From Clostridia bacterium (GTDB lineage Bacteria > Bacillota > Clostridia > Christensenellales > CAG-138), in assembly GCA_017438865.1 (NCBI GenBank), contig JAFRUN010000044.1:1-64000 (forward strand): DNA of 64,000 bases, read 5' to 3'. A program made the position numbers and the translations under genes. The notes under the pieces are model-generated. The model saw only the letters and a list, made by a program, of their open reading frames with translations. It was not told the DNA's origin and made no database searches. This document shows, piece by piece, positions 25,114 to 34,580 of the stretch; positions within the stretch are counted from its first letter, which is position 1, and each line of letters starts with the position of its first letter.

Positions 25114-26343
25114 TCAGCGGTAGCGCGGAGAGTTTTCAAAGAACGCCCGCATCCAGGAGTACCGTTCGTGCGTGCGCCAGCCGTCGAGCGTATCGTCCTC
25201 GGCGGTGTTGTTGATCTCGCAGTCCGGAAGCAGCGCGCGGAGCGCGTCGCAGTCCTCCGGCGCGAACGGATTCCGCGCGCACCACAGCCGTTCGAGCGAA
25301 GAGACGGATGCGAGCGGGGACAAGTCATCGATCTTGTTTGCACAGACGTTCAGATCCTTGAGGTTTTTGAGCCCCGAAAGCGGCGAGAGGTCGCTGATGC
25401 GGTTCATGAACAGCTCGACGTAGACGAGCTCCGGCATCGAAGCAAGCGCCGAGATGTCGGTGATCTGATTGTCCGCAAGGATCAGCACCTGCAGCTTTGT
25501 GAGACTTGTGAAGCAGGAGATGTCCTCGATCTGTTGATGTCCGAGGTCGAGCGCGACGAGCTCGGTGCAGTATTGGATCGGCGATGCCGAGCCGGTCGTC
25601 AGCCGGTATCTGATCTCGTCCGGGCGCTTGCTGCTGCGCGTGGTGAACGCGGTCGCGTCCGTGCGGAGCGGGCCCCAATAGCCGAGATAGACCGTCCAGA
25701 CGATCCCTTTTTCCGGGAACTCGTCCCGCAGCGCCGCAAGCGTTTCGTTCGGCAGTCCGCAGCCGGACAGCTCGGTGCGCTTCAGCGCGGGCAGCCATGT
25801 GAGCACGCTGCGGAGCTTTTCGGCATCGGCGATCTTTGTTCTCGAAAGATTCAATTCCTCGGTGCTCTCGTTCAGCTCTTTGCCGAGATAGGTGAACCGG
25901 TACTGCGCGGTGATCGTAAGATCGGGGAACGCCGCGCGGAACGACGCGGCGAGCGCCGGGTCCCGCTTGCCGAGCGCGACCGTTTTCAAAGCGGGGAGAT
26001 AGGGAAGCGCCGCGGCAAGCTCGTCCGGCGACGGCGATTCCGTATCGGAGAGATCCAGCGTTTCCGTATCCTGCGCGATCTCGCGTCCGAAGATCCAGAC
26101 CGAAGAGACTGTTTCCGGTGTCGGTTCGGGCGTGGGTTCGGGCGTCGGCGCTTCGGTCGGTTCGGACGTCGGCTCCGCAGTCGGTCCGGACGTCGCAAGC
26201 GCCACCGCTTCCTCCGGGACCGGCGTCGGGGCAAAGGTTTCGGCGGGTTCCGCCGCCGGTTCCGGGACCGGTTCCTGCGTTTTGCAGGCGAAGAGAACGG
26301 CAAGCAGAACGATCGCGGAGAAAAGCCGGGCGGTTCGTTTCAT
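25114..26343 (-). CDS. Leucine-rich-repeat lipoprotein
   Basis: A 409-aa lipoprotein (lipobox LLAVLFAC, C20) with a PEPTPE/TEAP linker (about 55-78), a region with two degenerate LRR-like strands (DTETLDLSDTE, STEELNLSRTK) and, from about 265, a run of classic LRRs of 22 residues (LVALDLGHQQIEDIS, LQVLILADNQITDIS, LVYVELFMNRISDLS, LKDLNVCANKIDDLS) as in internalin-type repeats. Surface binding protein; ligand unknown. The ATG at 26343 has GGAGG seven bases upstream. It starts four bases after the PIG-L gene, so the two are co-translated. Confidence 0.87.
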   Translation of the reverse strand: MKRTARLFSAIVLLAVLFACKTQEPVPEPAAEPAETFAPTPVPEEAVALATSGPTAEPTSEPTEAPTPEPTPEPTPETVSSVWIFGREIAQDTETLDLSDTESPSPDELAAALPYLPALKTVALGKRDPALAASFRAAFPDLTITAQYRFTYLGKELNESTEELNLSRTKIADAEKLRSVLTWLPALKRTELSGCGLPNETLAALRDEFPEKGIVWTVYLGYWGPLRTDATAFTTRSSKRPDEIRYRLTTGSASPIQYCTELVALDLGHQQIEDISCFTSLTKLQVLILADNQITDISALASMPELVYVELFMNRISDLSPLSGLKNLKDLNVCANKIDDLSPLASVSSLERLWCARNPFAPEDCDALRALLPDCEINNTAEDDTLDGWRTHERYSWMRAFFENSPRYR

Positions 26344-26347
26344 GCGC

Positions 26348-27832
26348 TTACCTCCTTCGTTTCCGCAGCAGCAGAACGGCGCACAGCCCCGCAACCGCAA
26401 GCGCCAGCGCGCCGGCAAGGATCCAGACGGTCGGGCTGATCGGCTGCTCCGGCGCGGGTTCGGGCGTCGGTTCCGGTGCGGATTCCGGCGCGGGTTCGGG
26501 CGCGACGGTCGGGCTTTCGGCAGGCGCCTCGGTGGGCGCGGGCGTGGGTTCGGGCGTCGGTTCGGGCGTGGGTTCCGGCGTCGGTTCGGGCGTCGGTTCC
26601 GGCGTCGGCTCGGGCGTGGGTTCGGGCGTCGGTTCCGGCGAGAGATCGACGTTTTCAAACATATCGTTGATCCCGGAATCGAGTCCGACCGCCGTAAAGA
26701 CGAGTCCGAACTTTTCCAGACTGTTTTCGTTCCTGTTGTTGCACGGATGATACCACAGCCGCTGCGACTGATGGCATTGATACGCTTCCTGCGCGATCTC
26801 CCAGCCCGTGCGTCCGCCGAACGCTTCGAGCGGGACCGTCGCGGAGATGAAGATCGGATTTTCCTTTGCAAGGTGCAGGTACAGTTTTTTGACCTGCCAC
26901 AAGCCGTACGACGCGACGGATTCGGGATCGTAATTCGGATCGGCGGCGTCGACGACCGCCCGGCGCATCGCCGCGGCGACGATCTTGTGCTGCCAGTGTC
27001 CGTATTCGCCGTTGTCGTCGTGCGTGATCACGACCTCCGGACGCAGGTTCCGAAGATACCGCACCAGCGTGCGTTCGACGTCCGGGAGCTGAAAATTCTT
27101 TCCGTATTTTTCCTGATTCTTGATCGAAATGTCGGCAAGCCCCGCCATGACCGGATAGGTTCTCAAGCCCATGATCCACGCGCCGTTGCACGCTTCGGTG
27201 CGGCGGACGCGCGCCCGCGTCGCAAGATAGAGGATCGAGCCGGTCAGCCCGCGTTCCGCGCCGTAGGTCGGGATCATGTTGCCCATAAAGAGCGTGTCGT
27301 CGTCCGGATGCATGGCGATCACCAGAAAGTCGAGCTTTTCGGGCGTCGGCTGCCACGGATGATAGTCCGAAGGCGCGCCGCCGGAAAACGCCGTGAGCGT
27401 ACAGAGCCGCGCGTCCTCCGCGGGGCAAAGCCGCACGCCGTGCACGCCGCTTCCGATTTCGACGCCGTTGTCCCAGTACGGTTCGCCCGCGCGTTCTTCG
27501 AGCACGTCGCCGTTCTCGTCGAGCAGAGCGATCGTATACGGCGGAGGCGTGACGCCTTTGTCGTCCGTCCACGCATAGTACACGAAATCGACCGGCGTAT
27601 CCTTCCAGCCGATCGAAACCCATTCGTTCTTCTGAATTTCCTGGGAATACTTGGGATCGGGGTTGGTCACGAAATCCTTGAGGTATTTCGCCTTTTTGGA
27701 GCTTTTATACTCGCAGCTTCTGGAGACGTTGACCGGCTCCGCTTTTTCTTCCGCCCGCGCGGACGGCACGCTCATGCACAGCAGCACAAGCGCGAGGACG
27801 AGGGCGATTCGGATGTTCAGACGTCGTTTCAT
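26348..27832 (-). CDS. Secreted, membrane-anchored PIG-L family deacetylase
   Basis: A 494-aa protein: signal peptide (about 1-28, ending ARA), an N-terminal beta region, then a PIG-L/LmbE deacetylase domain with the zinc motif HPDDD (about 169-173) and the second HxxH (YGHWQH), a PEPT repeat (about 400-435), and a C-terminal transmembrane helix with an RKRRR tail. The anchor lacks an LPxTG motif. PIG-L enzymes remove acetyl groups from N-acetylglucosamine-type sugars; most are cytosolic, so this one would act on surface glycans. No clear ribosome site. Coupled to the LRR lipoprotein gene. Confidence 0.86.
   Translation of the reverse strand: MKRRLNIRIALVLALVLLCMSVPSARAEEKAEPVNVSRSCEYKSSKKAKYLKDFVTNPDPKYSQEIQKNEWVSIGWKDTPVDFVYYAWTDDKGVTPPPYTIALLDENGDVLEERAGEPYWDNGVEIGSGVHGVRLCPAEDARLCTLTAFSGGAPSDYHPWQPTPEKLDFLVIAMHPDDDTLFMGNMIPTYGAERGLTGSILYLATRARVRRTEACNGAWIMGLRTYPVMAGLADISIKNQEKYGKNFQLPDVERTLVRYLRNLRPEVVITHDDNGEYGHWQHKIVAAAMRRAVVDAADPNYDPESVASYGLWQVKKLYLHLAKENPIFISATVPLEAFGGRTGWEIAQEAYQCHQSQRLWYHPCNNRNENSLEKFGLVFTAVGLDSGINDMFENVDLSPEPTPEPTPEPTPEPTPEPTPEPTPEPTPEPTPAPTEAPAESPTVAPEPAPESAPEPTPEPAPEQPISPTVWILAGALALAVAGLCAVLLLRKRRR
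26555..26640 (-). repeat. Pro-Glu-Pro-Thr repeat tract in the PIG-L gene
   Basis: Tandem 12-bp units (ggcgtcggttcg and variants) coding PEPT, near-perfect at DNA level. Confidence 0.8.
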
Positions 27833-27886
27833 GTCGGTTTTTGTCGGTCGAAAGGGTATGGAAAGCCCGCAGATGCGCAGGCGGGA

Positions 27887-28234
27887 TTATTCGGGATCGG
27901 AATCGTATTCCCGTTCGGCGGCGTCCGCCGCGCCGCAGAAATATGCGTCGTAAAGCTCCTTTGCCGGCGCGAGCCGGTCGAACGGCACATACAGGCGCAC
28001 ACGTCCGACGTTCACGCCGAGCTCCGCGACGAGCCCCGCCCCGAGCACGGAACGCTCCGTGCAGGGGATGCCGTTGTCGGCGTACAGCTCCTTCAGCATC
28101 TCCGCCTGTATATAGGGGACCTCGGCGATCTGACAGAAATCGCCGGGCTGCGGCGCGCGCAGCTTCCGGTTCCGGCAGCGGGGACAGATTGCGGTGTCGA
28201 CGAGCTTCATGCAGTTTTCACAGTAAAGAGACAT
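27887..28234 (-). CDS. Zinc-ribbon plus DUF2007-like protein
   Basis: A 115-aa cytosolic protein. N-terminal zinc ribbon (C5, C8, then CPRCRN) followed by a DUF2007 (putative signal-transducing) domain, with AEVPYIQAEMLKELYADNGIPC and VRLYVPFDRLAPAKELYDAYF as the conserved ferredoxin-like core. Function unknown. GGAGG is seven bases before the ATG. It lies 15 bases after the HerA-like ATPase gene, so probably one transcript; a weak stem (CCCGC/GCGGG with CTTT) follows before the PIG-L gene. Confidence 0.8.
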   Translation of the reverse strand: MSLYCENCMKLVDTAICPRCRNRKLRAPQPGDFCQIAEVPYIQAEMLKELYADNGIPCTERSVLGAGLVAELGVNVGRVRLYVPFDRLAPAKELYDAYFCGAADAAEREYDSDPE

Positions 28235-28249
28235 ATCGGTTCCTCCGGA

Positions 28250-29821
28250 TCAGAAAATTTTTTTGAGCGTGCCGAGCAGACCGCGATAGAGCGACTTGCC
28301 AACCTCGCGGCCGATCGTGTTCGCGGCGGACGAGGCGGCCTTGCCGAGGGCGGAGGAGGTCTTGCTCTTGCGTTTCGCCTTTTCGCGCAGCGCGTCCTTT
28401 TCGGCCTTCGCCTTTGCCTTCGCTTCCTCTTTTTCGGCTTTTTCCTTTGCCTTGGCTTCTTCCTTTTCCTGCCGTTCGCGTTCCTTTTCGGCGGCCTCGC
28501 GTTCGGCGGCCTCCGCTTTTTCCTTCGCTTCCGCCTGCGCTTTGCCGGTCAGGATCTCATATGCGGATTCGTTGTCGACCGGATCGTCGTACTTGCCGTA
28601 GAGCGTGTCCGCCATGATCTCGGCTTTCCTGCGCTCGTCGTCGATCATGCCAATCATCGACTGCGGCGGCAGGATCGTGCAGCGTTCGACGATCGACGGA
28701 CGTCCCTTCGCATCGAGGAAGCTGACCAGCGCTTCGCCGGTGCCGAGTTCAACGAGAACGTCTTCGGTCTTGAACTTCGGATTCACGCGGAACGTCGCGG
28801 CGGCGGTGCGGATCGCCTTCTGTTCGGCGGGCGTATAGGCGCGCAGCGCGTGCTGCACGCGGTTGCCGAGCTGCGCCAGCACCGGATCCGGCAGGTCGGA
28901 CGGCTGCTGCGAGATGAAATAGACGCCGACGCCCTTCGAACGGATCAGCTTGACGACCTGTTCGACCTTGTCGCGCAGCGCTTTTTTTGCGTCGGAGAAA
29001 AGGAGATGCGCCTCGTCGAAGAAGAACACGAGCTTCGGCTTTTCGAGATCGCCGACCTCGGGCAGCTCCTCGAAGAGCTCGGCAAGCAGCCACAGCATGA
29101 AGGTCGAGTACAGAAGCGGGCTCTGATAGAGCTTCGCGCAATGGAACACGTTGATATAGCCGCGTCCGTCCTCGTCCGTCTGCATCCAGTCGGAAAGGTC
29201 GATCGCGGGTTCGCCGAAGAACAGGTTTCCGCCCGCGTCCTCAAGCTGCAGGAGCGCGCGCTGGATCGCGCCGGCGGACTGCTTTGAAATATTGCCGTAT
29301 TCGTGCAGGAGCTCCGCGGCGTGCTCGGTGATGTAGGCGACCATTGCGCGAAGGTCCTTGAGATCGATCAGAAGCCAGCCGTTGTCGTCCGCCACGCGGA
29401 ACGCGATCGAAAGAACGCCGGACTGCACGTCGGATAAGCCGAGCAGGCGGGACAGAAGCTCCGCGCCCATTTCGCTGACGGTCGTGCGCACCGGATGCCC
29501 GCCCTCGCCGTACACGTCCCAGAACCGCACGGGATAGCGCCGCATTTCAAAACTGTCCGGATCGATGCCGATGCCCGTAAGCCGCGACGCGATCTTCCCG
29601 GTCATTTCGCCCGGCTTGCAGCAGCCGCTAAGGTCGCCCTTGACGTCCGCCAGAAACACCGGCACGCCGAGGTCGGAGAACGATTCCGCCATGACCTTCA
29701 GCGTGATCGTCTTGCCCGTGCCGGTCGCGCCGGCGATCAGGCCGTGGCGGTTCGCCGTTTCGGGAAGGATCGCAGCTTCGGTCTCGCCCCTGCCGACAAG
29801 GATTCGGTTTTCAATGCGCAT
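28250..29821 (-). CDS. HerA-like ATPase, DUF853 (helicase HerA-like C-terminal family)
   Basis: A 523-aa FtsK/HerA-type ATPase. Walker A is GATGTGKT near residues 31-38 ([19 protein letters not shown]), Walker B is [13 protein letters not shown], and the [27 protein letters not shown] segment is typical of DUF853. An Ala/Glu/Lys-rich coiled-coil of about 75 residues precedes the C-terminus. The biological role of the family is undefined. The ATG at 29821 is favoured because GGAGG lies ten bases upstream and the domain begins there; 23 further open codons lie upstream. Confidence 0.88.
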   Translation of the reverse strand: MRIENRILVGRGETEAAILPETANRHGLIAGATGTGKTITLKVMAESFSDLGVPVFLADVKGDLSGCCKPGEMTGKIASRLTGIGIDPDSFEMRRYPVRFWDVYGEGGHPVRTTVSEMGAELLSRLLGLSDVQSGVLSIAFRVADDNGWLLIDLKDLRAMVAYITEHAAELLHEYGNISKQSAGAIQRALLQLEDAGGNLFFGEPAIDLSDWMQTDEDGRGYINVFHCAKLYQSPLLYSTFMLWLLAELFEELPEVGDLEKPKLVFFFDEAHLLFSDAKKALRDKVEQVVKLIRSKGVGVYFISQQPSDLPDPVLAQLGNRVQHALRAYTPAEQKAIRTAAATFRVNPKFKTEDVLVELGTGEALVSFLDAKGRPSIVERCTILPPQSMIGMIDDERRKAEIMADTLYGKYDDPVDNESAYEILTGKAQAEAKEKAEAAEREAAEKERERQEKEEAKAKEKAEKEEAKAKAKAEKDALREKAKRKSKTSSALGKAASSAANTIGREVGKSLYRGLLGTLKKIF

Positions 29822-29899
29822 AACTTGGATTCCTCCGGAAAGCCACATATTTTCAAACATATCATAGCACGGATTCTTCCAAAAGTCCAATGAAATGCG

Positions 29900-30406
29900 C
29901 TATGCGCCGAAGAAAAGGGACGAAAAAAGGAGTCCCGTCACGATCGAGGTAAACAGCGCGATCAAAGCCGCGGGCACGGCGAACCGTGTCTTTCTGACGC
30001 CGGCGCTGCCGAAGTACAGGGCAAGGGTATAGAAGACCGTTTCGGACGAGCCGAGCAGCACGCTCGCCGTCAGTCCGATGCGCGAATCGGGACCGTATTC
30101 CGCAAACACGTCGGTCAGCGCGGCGAGCGCGGCGCTGCCGGAAAACGGGCGGACGAGGATCAGCGGCACAAGCGCGGGATCGACGCCGAAGAAGCGGAAC
30201 GCGGGCGAAAGAACGGAAGCGAGCATCTCCGAGGCGCCGCTTTCGCGAAACAGCGTCATCGCCGCCGAAAAGACCGCGAGCGTCGGCAGGATCGTTTTGA
30301 GGAGCGGGATCGCCCGCGCCGCGCCCTCGCGGAACGCCTCGAACACGTTGACGCGTTGCGCGGCGGCAAACAGCAGCAGCGCAAGGATCAGGATCGCGAC
30401 GGGCAT
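29900..30406 (-). CDS. spmB: Spore maturation protein SpmB
   Basis: A 168-aa integral membrane protein of the nucleoside-recognition/gate family, matching SpmB in size and in the RPFSGSAALAALTDVF and SSETVFYTLALYFGSAG motifs. With SpmA it is required for spore core dehydration and heat resistance in Bacillus. The ATG at 30406 begins the first hydrophobic helix and overlaps spmA by 19 bases. Supports a spore-forming (or formerly spore-forming) host. Confidence 0.92.
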   Translation of the reverse strand: MPVAILILALLLFAAAQRVNVFEAFREGAARAIPLLKTILPTLAVFSAAMTLFRESGASEMLASVLSPAFRFFGVDPALVPLILVRPFSGSAALAALTDVFAEYGPDSRIGLTASVLLGSSETVFYTLALYFGSAGVRKTRFAVPAALIALFTSIVTGLLFSSLFFGA

Positions 30407-30963
30407 GGGCGGATGAACAAAAGACAGAGCACGACGGCGACGATCGTTGAACAGAGCGAGCTCATCAGCGTCGGCAGCACGACGGCGGACGGCACGGCGG
30501 AGCCGAAGCCGGACCGGATCCCGACGAGCGTCGCGGGGAACAGCTCGAGGCACGAGGCGTTGACGACAAGCAGCACGCACATCCCGTTTGTGGCGACGCC
30601 CTTATGCGGGTTTTCCTCCTCCATCAGCCGCATGGCGGAAAGACCGTAGGGCGTGGCGGCGTTGCCCATGCCGAGCATGTTGGCGGCAAGGTTCATCGAG
30701 ATCGCTTCGCGCGCGTTTTTCGCATCCGGAAACAGCAGCCGGAGCGCGGGGGAAAGCAGACGCGACAGCGCTTTGATGAGCCCGGCTTTTTCGGCGACGT
30801 TCAGAAGCCCCATCCAAAGCAGATATGCGCCGGAGAGCCGCAGGATGTTTTCGACCGCGGACGCCGCGCCGTTCTGCAGCGCGGAAAGCACGCCGTCCGC
30901 TTTGCCAAAAAGCAGCGAAACGGCGATCCCGGCGACCAAAAGAAGCAGAATCACGATATTCAT
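30388..30963 (-). CDS. spmA: Spore maturation protein SpmA
   Basis: A 191-aa membrane protein of the SpmA family. Conserved LWMGLLNVAEKAGL, NLAANMLGMGNAATPYG and NASCLELFPATLVGIR segments are present. Partner of SpmB, with which it overlaps in the usual order. The start codon at 30963 has no clear Shine-Dalgarno; the frame begins the first helix there. The upstream 130 bases carry no confident minus-strand promoter, and the divergent PBP promoter lies in the same gap. Confidence 0.92.
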   Translation of the reverse strand: MNIVILLLLVAGIAVSLLFGKADGVLSALQNGAASAVENILRLSGAYLLWMGLLNVAEKAGLIKALSRLLSPALRLLFPDAKNAREAISMNLAANMLGMGNAATPYGLSAMRLMEEENPHKGVATNGMCVLLVVNASCLELFPATLVGIRSGFGSAVPSAVVLPTLMSSLCSTIVAVVLCLLFIRPCPSRS

Positions 30964-31045
30964 GGTTCATGGTATGAAGAAAATACGTAGAAAAAGCGTC
31001 TTTTTTGAAAACGATCGCAAAAAAAACGCACAAACCGATTTTTTC

Positions 31046-31054
31046 TGTTATAAT
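31046..31054 (+). promoter_or_regulatory. Extended -10 promoter of the PBP-murG-metG-tatD cluster
   Basis: TGTTATAAT is a TGn-TATAAT extended -10; no good -35 is seen 17 bp upstream. It lies 37 bases before the GTG start. Confidence 0.6.
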
Positions 31055-31090
31055 GATAAGCGGAAATTTATTACCCGGAGATCATATACC

Positions 31091-33472
31091 GTGAAAAAAG
31101 GGATTTGTATCATATTGATTTTCATTATGCTGTTCGGCGCGATGCTGCCGATCGGCTGTTCCGTGCCGCACGGAAACGGGAGCGAGGTCTGTCTGTCGTT
31201 CATCGAATATGTTGCGGAGGGCAGCTACGGCGCGGCGTACGACCTGCTGTCCGATTCCGTGAAGAACACGACGGGCACGGACACAAAGCCGGGCGATCCG
31301 ATGATCAGCGCCAAGGAGTTTGCCGAAAAGTATCAGCAGATCTTCGAGGCGGTCGGGCTGAAAGAGATCAGCTACATCGTTCGCACCGTTTCGGACGCGT
31401 CGATCACGAGCTCCGTTGATTTTCAGATGACTTACGACACGTCGCTCGGCGAGATGACCAACGATTATACGATCAACGCCGCGTATGAAAACGGACGCTG
31501 GGGCATCCTTTGGACGCCCGCGCTGATCTTCCCCACGATGGAATGGGGGGACAAGCTGCTGGTCGGTATCAACTACCCGAAGCGCGGCGAGATCTTCGAC
31601 TGCAACGGCGAGCTGCTCGTCAAAAACCTTTCTCCGATCACGGTCTTCTGCGTCCCGAACCACATTCCGAAGGATAAAAAGGAAGAGGTCATCAAGCAGA
31701 TTCTGGCGATCCCGATCCTGAAGCCCTCCGGTACGCCGGCGGACGAATATGAAGAGCTGGTGCGAAAGGCGATCAACAGCACCAACTCCTCGGCGGTCAT
31801 TGCAAAGCTCTATCCGGATCAGATGGACGACGCGCTCGAGGAACGGCTTCTGGCGATCGAGGGCATCGGTATCGATAAGAACGCCAGCTTGACGTCCACG
31901 CGCTTCCGCGAATACCCATACGGCCGGTCGGCGTCCCATCTTCTGGGCTTTGCCTCGATCATGTGGGAAACGACGTGGAAGGACATCAAAAAGAAGCGCG
32001 AGGCGGCGGCAGGCAAGAACGCGACCGAAGAGGATATTGCCGCGGCGGAGGCGTTTGCCGTTTACGAAAAGGACAGCTGGATGGGATATGCCGGTCTCGA
32101 GCAGCAGTATGAATCGCTGCTGCGCGGGCAAAAGGGCGGCTACGCATACATCCAGGGACTGGACGGAAGCAACCGTCAAACGCTTTATAACAACCCGGCG
32201 ATCGACGGTCAGGACCTGCATCTGACGCTGGACATCAAGATGCAGCAGCGCGTAGAGGAGGTCGTAAAGACCGTCGTCTACGACAGCAGCATCGGCGGGA
32301 CCGTCATCGTCATGAATCCGAAGACCGGCGCGATCGAGGCGCTGTACTCGTTCCCGGACTACGACGTGGAATCGTTCAGCCGAGGCACCGTCGGCACCGA
32401 GGCGTTCGAAGCGCTGGAAAAGGACCCGCAGACGCCGATGTTGAACCGCGCGATCCAGGGCCTTTATGCGCCGGGATCGACGTTCAAGCCGTTCACCGGC
32501 GTCGGCGCGCTGGAGGCGGGCGTCGCCACGCCGGAGACAGAATTTCCGAAGAGCGAACAGGATCACATCCGCATTGCGCGCTATACCACGTCGGGCGGAA
32601 GCTGGAAGGACGCATGGGAGGTCAAAAAGGGCGAATACGCCTACACCGGCATCGAGGAGATCACCCGCACCTATTCCTCCGGTCGCCATACGCCGATGAA
32701 TATGGAATCGAGCATCATTGACTCCGATAATATCTTCTTTGCATGGATGGCGCTGAAGCTCGGCTGGGACCGGTTCAAGGATTATCTCAAGTTCATCGGC
32801 ATGGGCGAAAGCGTTCCGTTCGACCTGCCGACGCAGCCGTCGCAGATCAAGAACGAGGGCAGCACCGAGACCTACACCCTGCTTGCGATGAGCGGCTACG
32901 GACAGGGCGAGCTGCTGGTCACGCCGCTGCAGATGGCGAGCTATATCGCAGCGTTCCGCAACGACGGAAACGCGCCGATCCCCTATGTGGTCGATTCGAT
33001 CTGGCAGGCGGAGGGACAGAATTATACCGAAACGTACAAGCATGAGACAGGCGCGGTCTGGAAAAGGATCTGCTCGAAGACCAATGCGGATATCATGGCG
33101 AACATGATGATCGGCGTATGCAAGCTGCCGGAGAATCACGGCGGCACGGGCCGATATCTCGGCGTCAGGAGCTATATCATTTCGGGCAAGACGGGAACCG
33201 CCGAGGTCGGCAACAAGAAGGATAAGAATTCACAGGCGAAAAAGGAAATCGCTTGGTTCATCGGCTTCCGTGAGGCGAACAAGGACGGCTCCGAGGTCAG
33301 CCCGGAGGACGAACGTCTGGTCATGGTCATGCTGGAGCTCGATATGGAGCATCTGCCGGAGGAGTATTCGCTGATGAAATTCATGACCGCGCGCGTGCTT
33401 CTGAAGGACGACGAGCTGACGAAGCCCGGCGTGACGCAGAGTGCGTTTTTGACGGCGGGCGTCGGCAACTGA
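31091..33472 (+). CDS. Class B penicillin-binding protein with MecA N-terminal domain
   Basis: A 793-aa transpeptidase. Signal anchor (about 1-23, with Cys in PIGCS that could be a lipobox), an NTF2-like MecA_N domain, the dimerisation domain and a C-terminal transpeptidase domain with SxxK in PGSTFKPF, SxN in SDN and KTG in GKTGTAEV. The start is GTG with CCGGAG ten bases upstream. MecA_N domains occur in low-affinity PBPs of Gram-positives, so this may be a low-affinity enzyme. It cross-links peptidoglycan and is followed by murG 43 bases later. Confidence 0.9.
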   Translation: MKKGICIILIFIMLFGAMLPIGCSVPHGNGSEVCLSFIEYVAEGSYGAAYDLLSDSVKNTTGTDTKPGDPMISAKEFAEKYQQIFEAVGLKEISYIVRTVSDASITSSVDFQMTYDTSLGEMTNDYTINAAYENGRWGILWTPALIFPTMEWGDKLLVGINYPKRGEIFDCNGELLVKNLSPITVFCVPNHIPKDKKEEVIKQILAIPILKPSGTPADEYEELVRKAINSTNSSAVIAKLYPDQMDDALEERLLAIEGIGIDKNASLTSTRFREYPYGRSASHLLGFASIMWETTWKDIKKKREAAAGKNATEEDIAAAEAFAVYEKDSWMGYAGLEQQYESLLRGQKGGYAYIQGLDGSNRQTLYNNPAIDGQDLHLTLDIKMQQRVEEVVKTVVYDSSIGGTVIVMNPKTGAIEALYSFPDYDVESFSRGTVGTEAFEALEKDPQTPMLNRAIQGLYAPGSTFKPFTGVGALEAGVATPETEFPKSEQDHIRIARYTTSGGSWKDAWEVKKGEYAYTGIEEITRTYSSGRHTPMNMESSIIDSDNIFFAWMALKLGWDRFKDYLKFIGMGESVPFDLPTQPSQIKNEGSTETYTLLAMSGYGQGELLVTPLQMASYIAAFRNDGNAPIPYVVDSIWQAEGQNYTETYKHETGAVWKRICSKTNADIMANMMIGVCKLPENHGGTGRYLGVRSYIISGKTGTAEVGNKKDKNSQAKKEIAWFIGFREANKDGSEVSPEDERLVMVMLELDMEHLPEEYSLMKFMTARVLLKDDELTKPGVTQSAFLTAGVGN

Positions 33473-33515
33473 CAGGCGTTTTTGCGCATAGGATAGAAAC
33501 GAGGGGGAGAACAGC

Positions 33516-34580
33516 ATGAAAAAAGTCATCGTTTTTACGGGCGGCGGCACGGCGGGGCATGTGACGCCGAACCTCGCGCTGATCGAAAAACTCGACCGCA
33601 GCGAATGGGACATTCATTATATCGGCACGTCCGGTATGGAAAAGGAGCTCTTGAAAGCGGTTCCGGACGTGATCTATCACGAGATCGATTCGGGCAAGCT
33701 GCGGCGCTATGCCAGCTTGAAAACGCTGACCATGCCGTTTCATGTGCAGAAGGGGTACCGTCAGGCGAAGAACATCTTAAAGGCGCTGAAGCCCGCCGTC
33801 GTGTTCAGCAAGGGCGGCTATGTTTCCGTGCCCGTCGTTGCCGCGGCAAAGGGACTTTGCCCGGTGCTCACACACGAATCGGACTATACCCCCGGTCTCG
33901 CGAACAAAATCGACGCGCATTTTGCGGATAAGGTGCTCGTGACGTTTGCGGACACGGTTCCCTATGTAAAGGGCAATAAGGGCGTGCACACCGGCACGCC
34001 GATCCGTCCGGAGCTGTACCGCGGCTCGCGCGAACGCGCGCTCGGATTCACCGGCCTTTCCGGAGAGAAGCCGGTCCTTCTGGTAACGGGCGGCAGTCTC
34101 GGCGCGGTCGCGGTCAACGTCGCCGTGCGCGAAGCGCTGCCGGAGCTTCTGAAAACCTTTGACGTCGTGCATCTGTGCGGCAAAGGCAAGCTGGATGAAA
34201 CCGTCTCCATGCCCGGATATCTGCAGTACGAGTACATCCGCGAGGAGATGGCGGACCTCTTTGCGCTGGCGGACGTCGTCGTTTCCCGCGCGGGCGCAAA
34301 CGCTGTGTTCGAGCTTCTGGCGCTTCAAAAACCCATGCTTTTGCTGCCGCTGTCCGGCGCGTCCACACGCGGCGATCAGGAACTGAACGCGGCGTATTTT
34401 GAAAAGCGCGGCTATGCGCGCGTGCTGAAGGCGGATGAAGTGAACGCGCAATCCGTGCTCCGCGAGGTGACCGCGCTGTATGAAAACCGCGAAACATATA
34501 TCGAAACGATGCGTCACGCCGAGAGCGTCGACGGCACCGAGCATATTCTGCGACTGATCCGCGAAGCGGCGAACGCATGA
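33516..34580 (+). CDS. murG: UDP-N-acetylglucosamine transferase MurG
   Basis: A 354-aa GT-B glycosyltransferase that adds GlcNAc to lipid I to make lipid II at the inner face of the membrane. N-terminal GGGTAGHVTPNLA loop, LVTGGSLGAVAVN, and C-terminal SRAGANAVFELLALQKPMLLLPL with the UDP-binding motif are clear. GAGGGGGAG is six bases before the ATG. It lies after the PBP and overlaps the RNA methyltransferase gene by four bases. Confidence 0.96.
   Translation: MKKVIVFTGGGTAGHVTPNLALIEKLDRSEWDIHYIGTSGMEKELLKAVPDVIYHEIDSGKLRRYASLKTLTMPFHVQKGYRQAKNILKALKPAVVFSKGGYVSVPVVAAAKGLCPVLTHESDYTPGLANKIDAHFADKVLVTFADTVPYVKGNKGVHTGTPIRPELYRGSRERALGFTGLSGEKPVLLVTGGSLGAVAVNVAVREALPELLKTFDVVHLCGKGKLDETVSMPGYLQYEYIREEMADLFALADVVVSRAGANAVFELLALQKPMLLLPLSGASTRGDQELNAAYFEKRGYARVLKADEVNAQSVLREVTALYENRETYIETMRHAESVDGTEHILRLIREAANA

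Noticed and set aside
26132-29287. Long plus-strand open frame opposite the LRR, PIG-L and HerA-like genes
   Set aside because: The minus-strand genes have clear domains; the frame is Arg/Gly rich without motifs.
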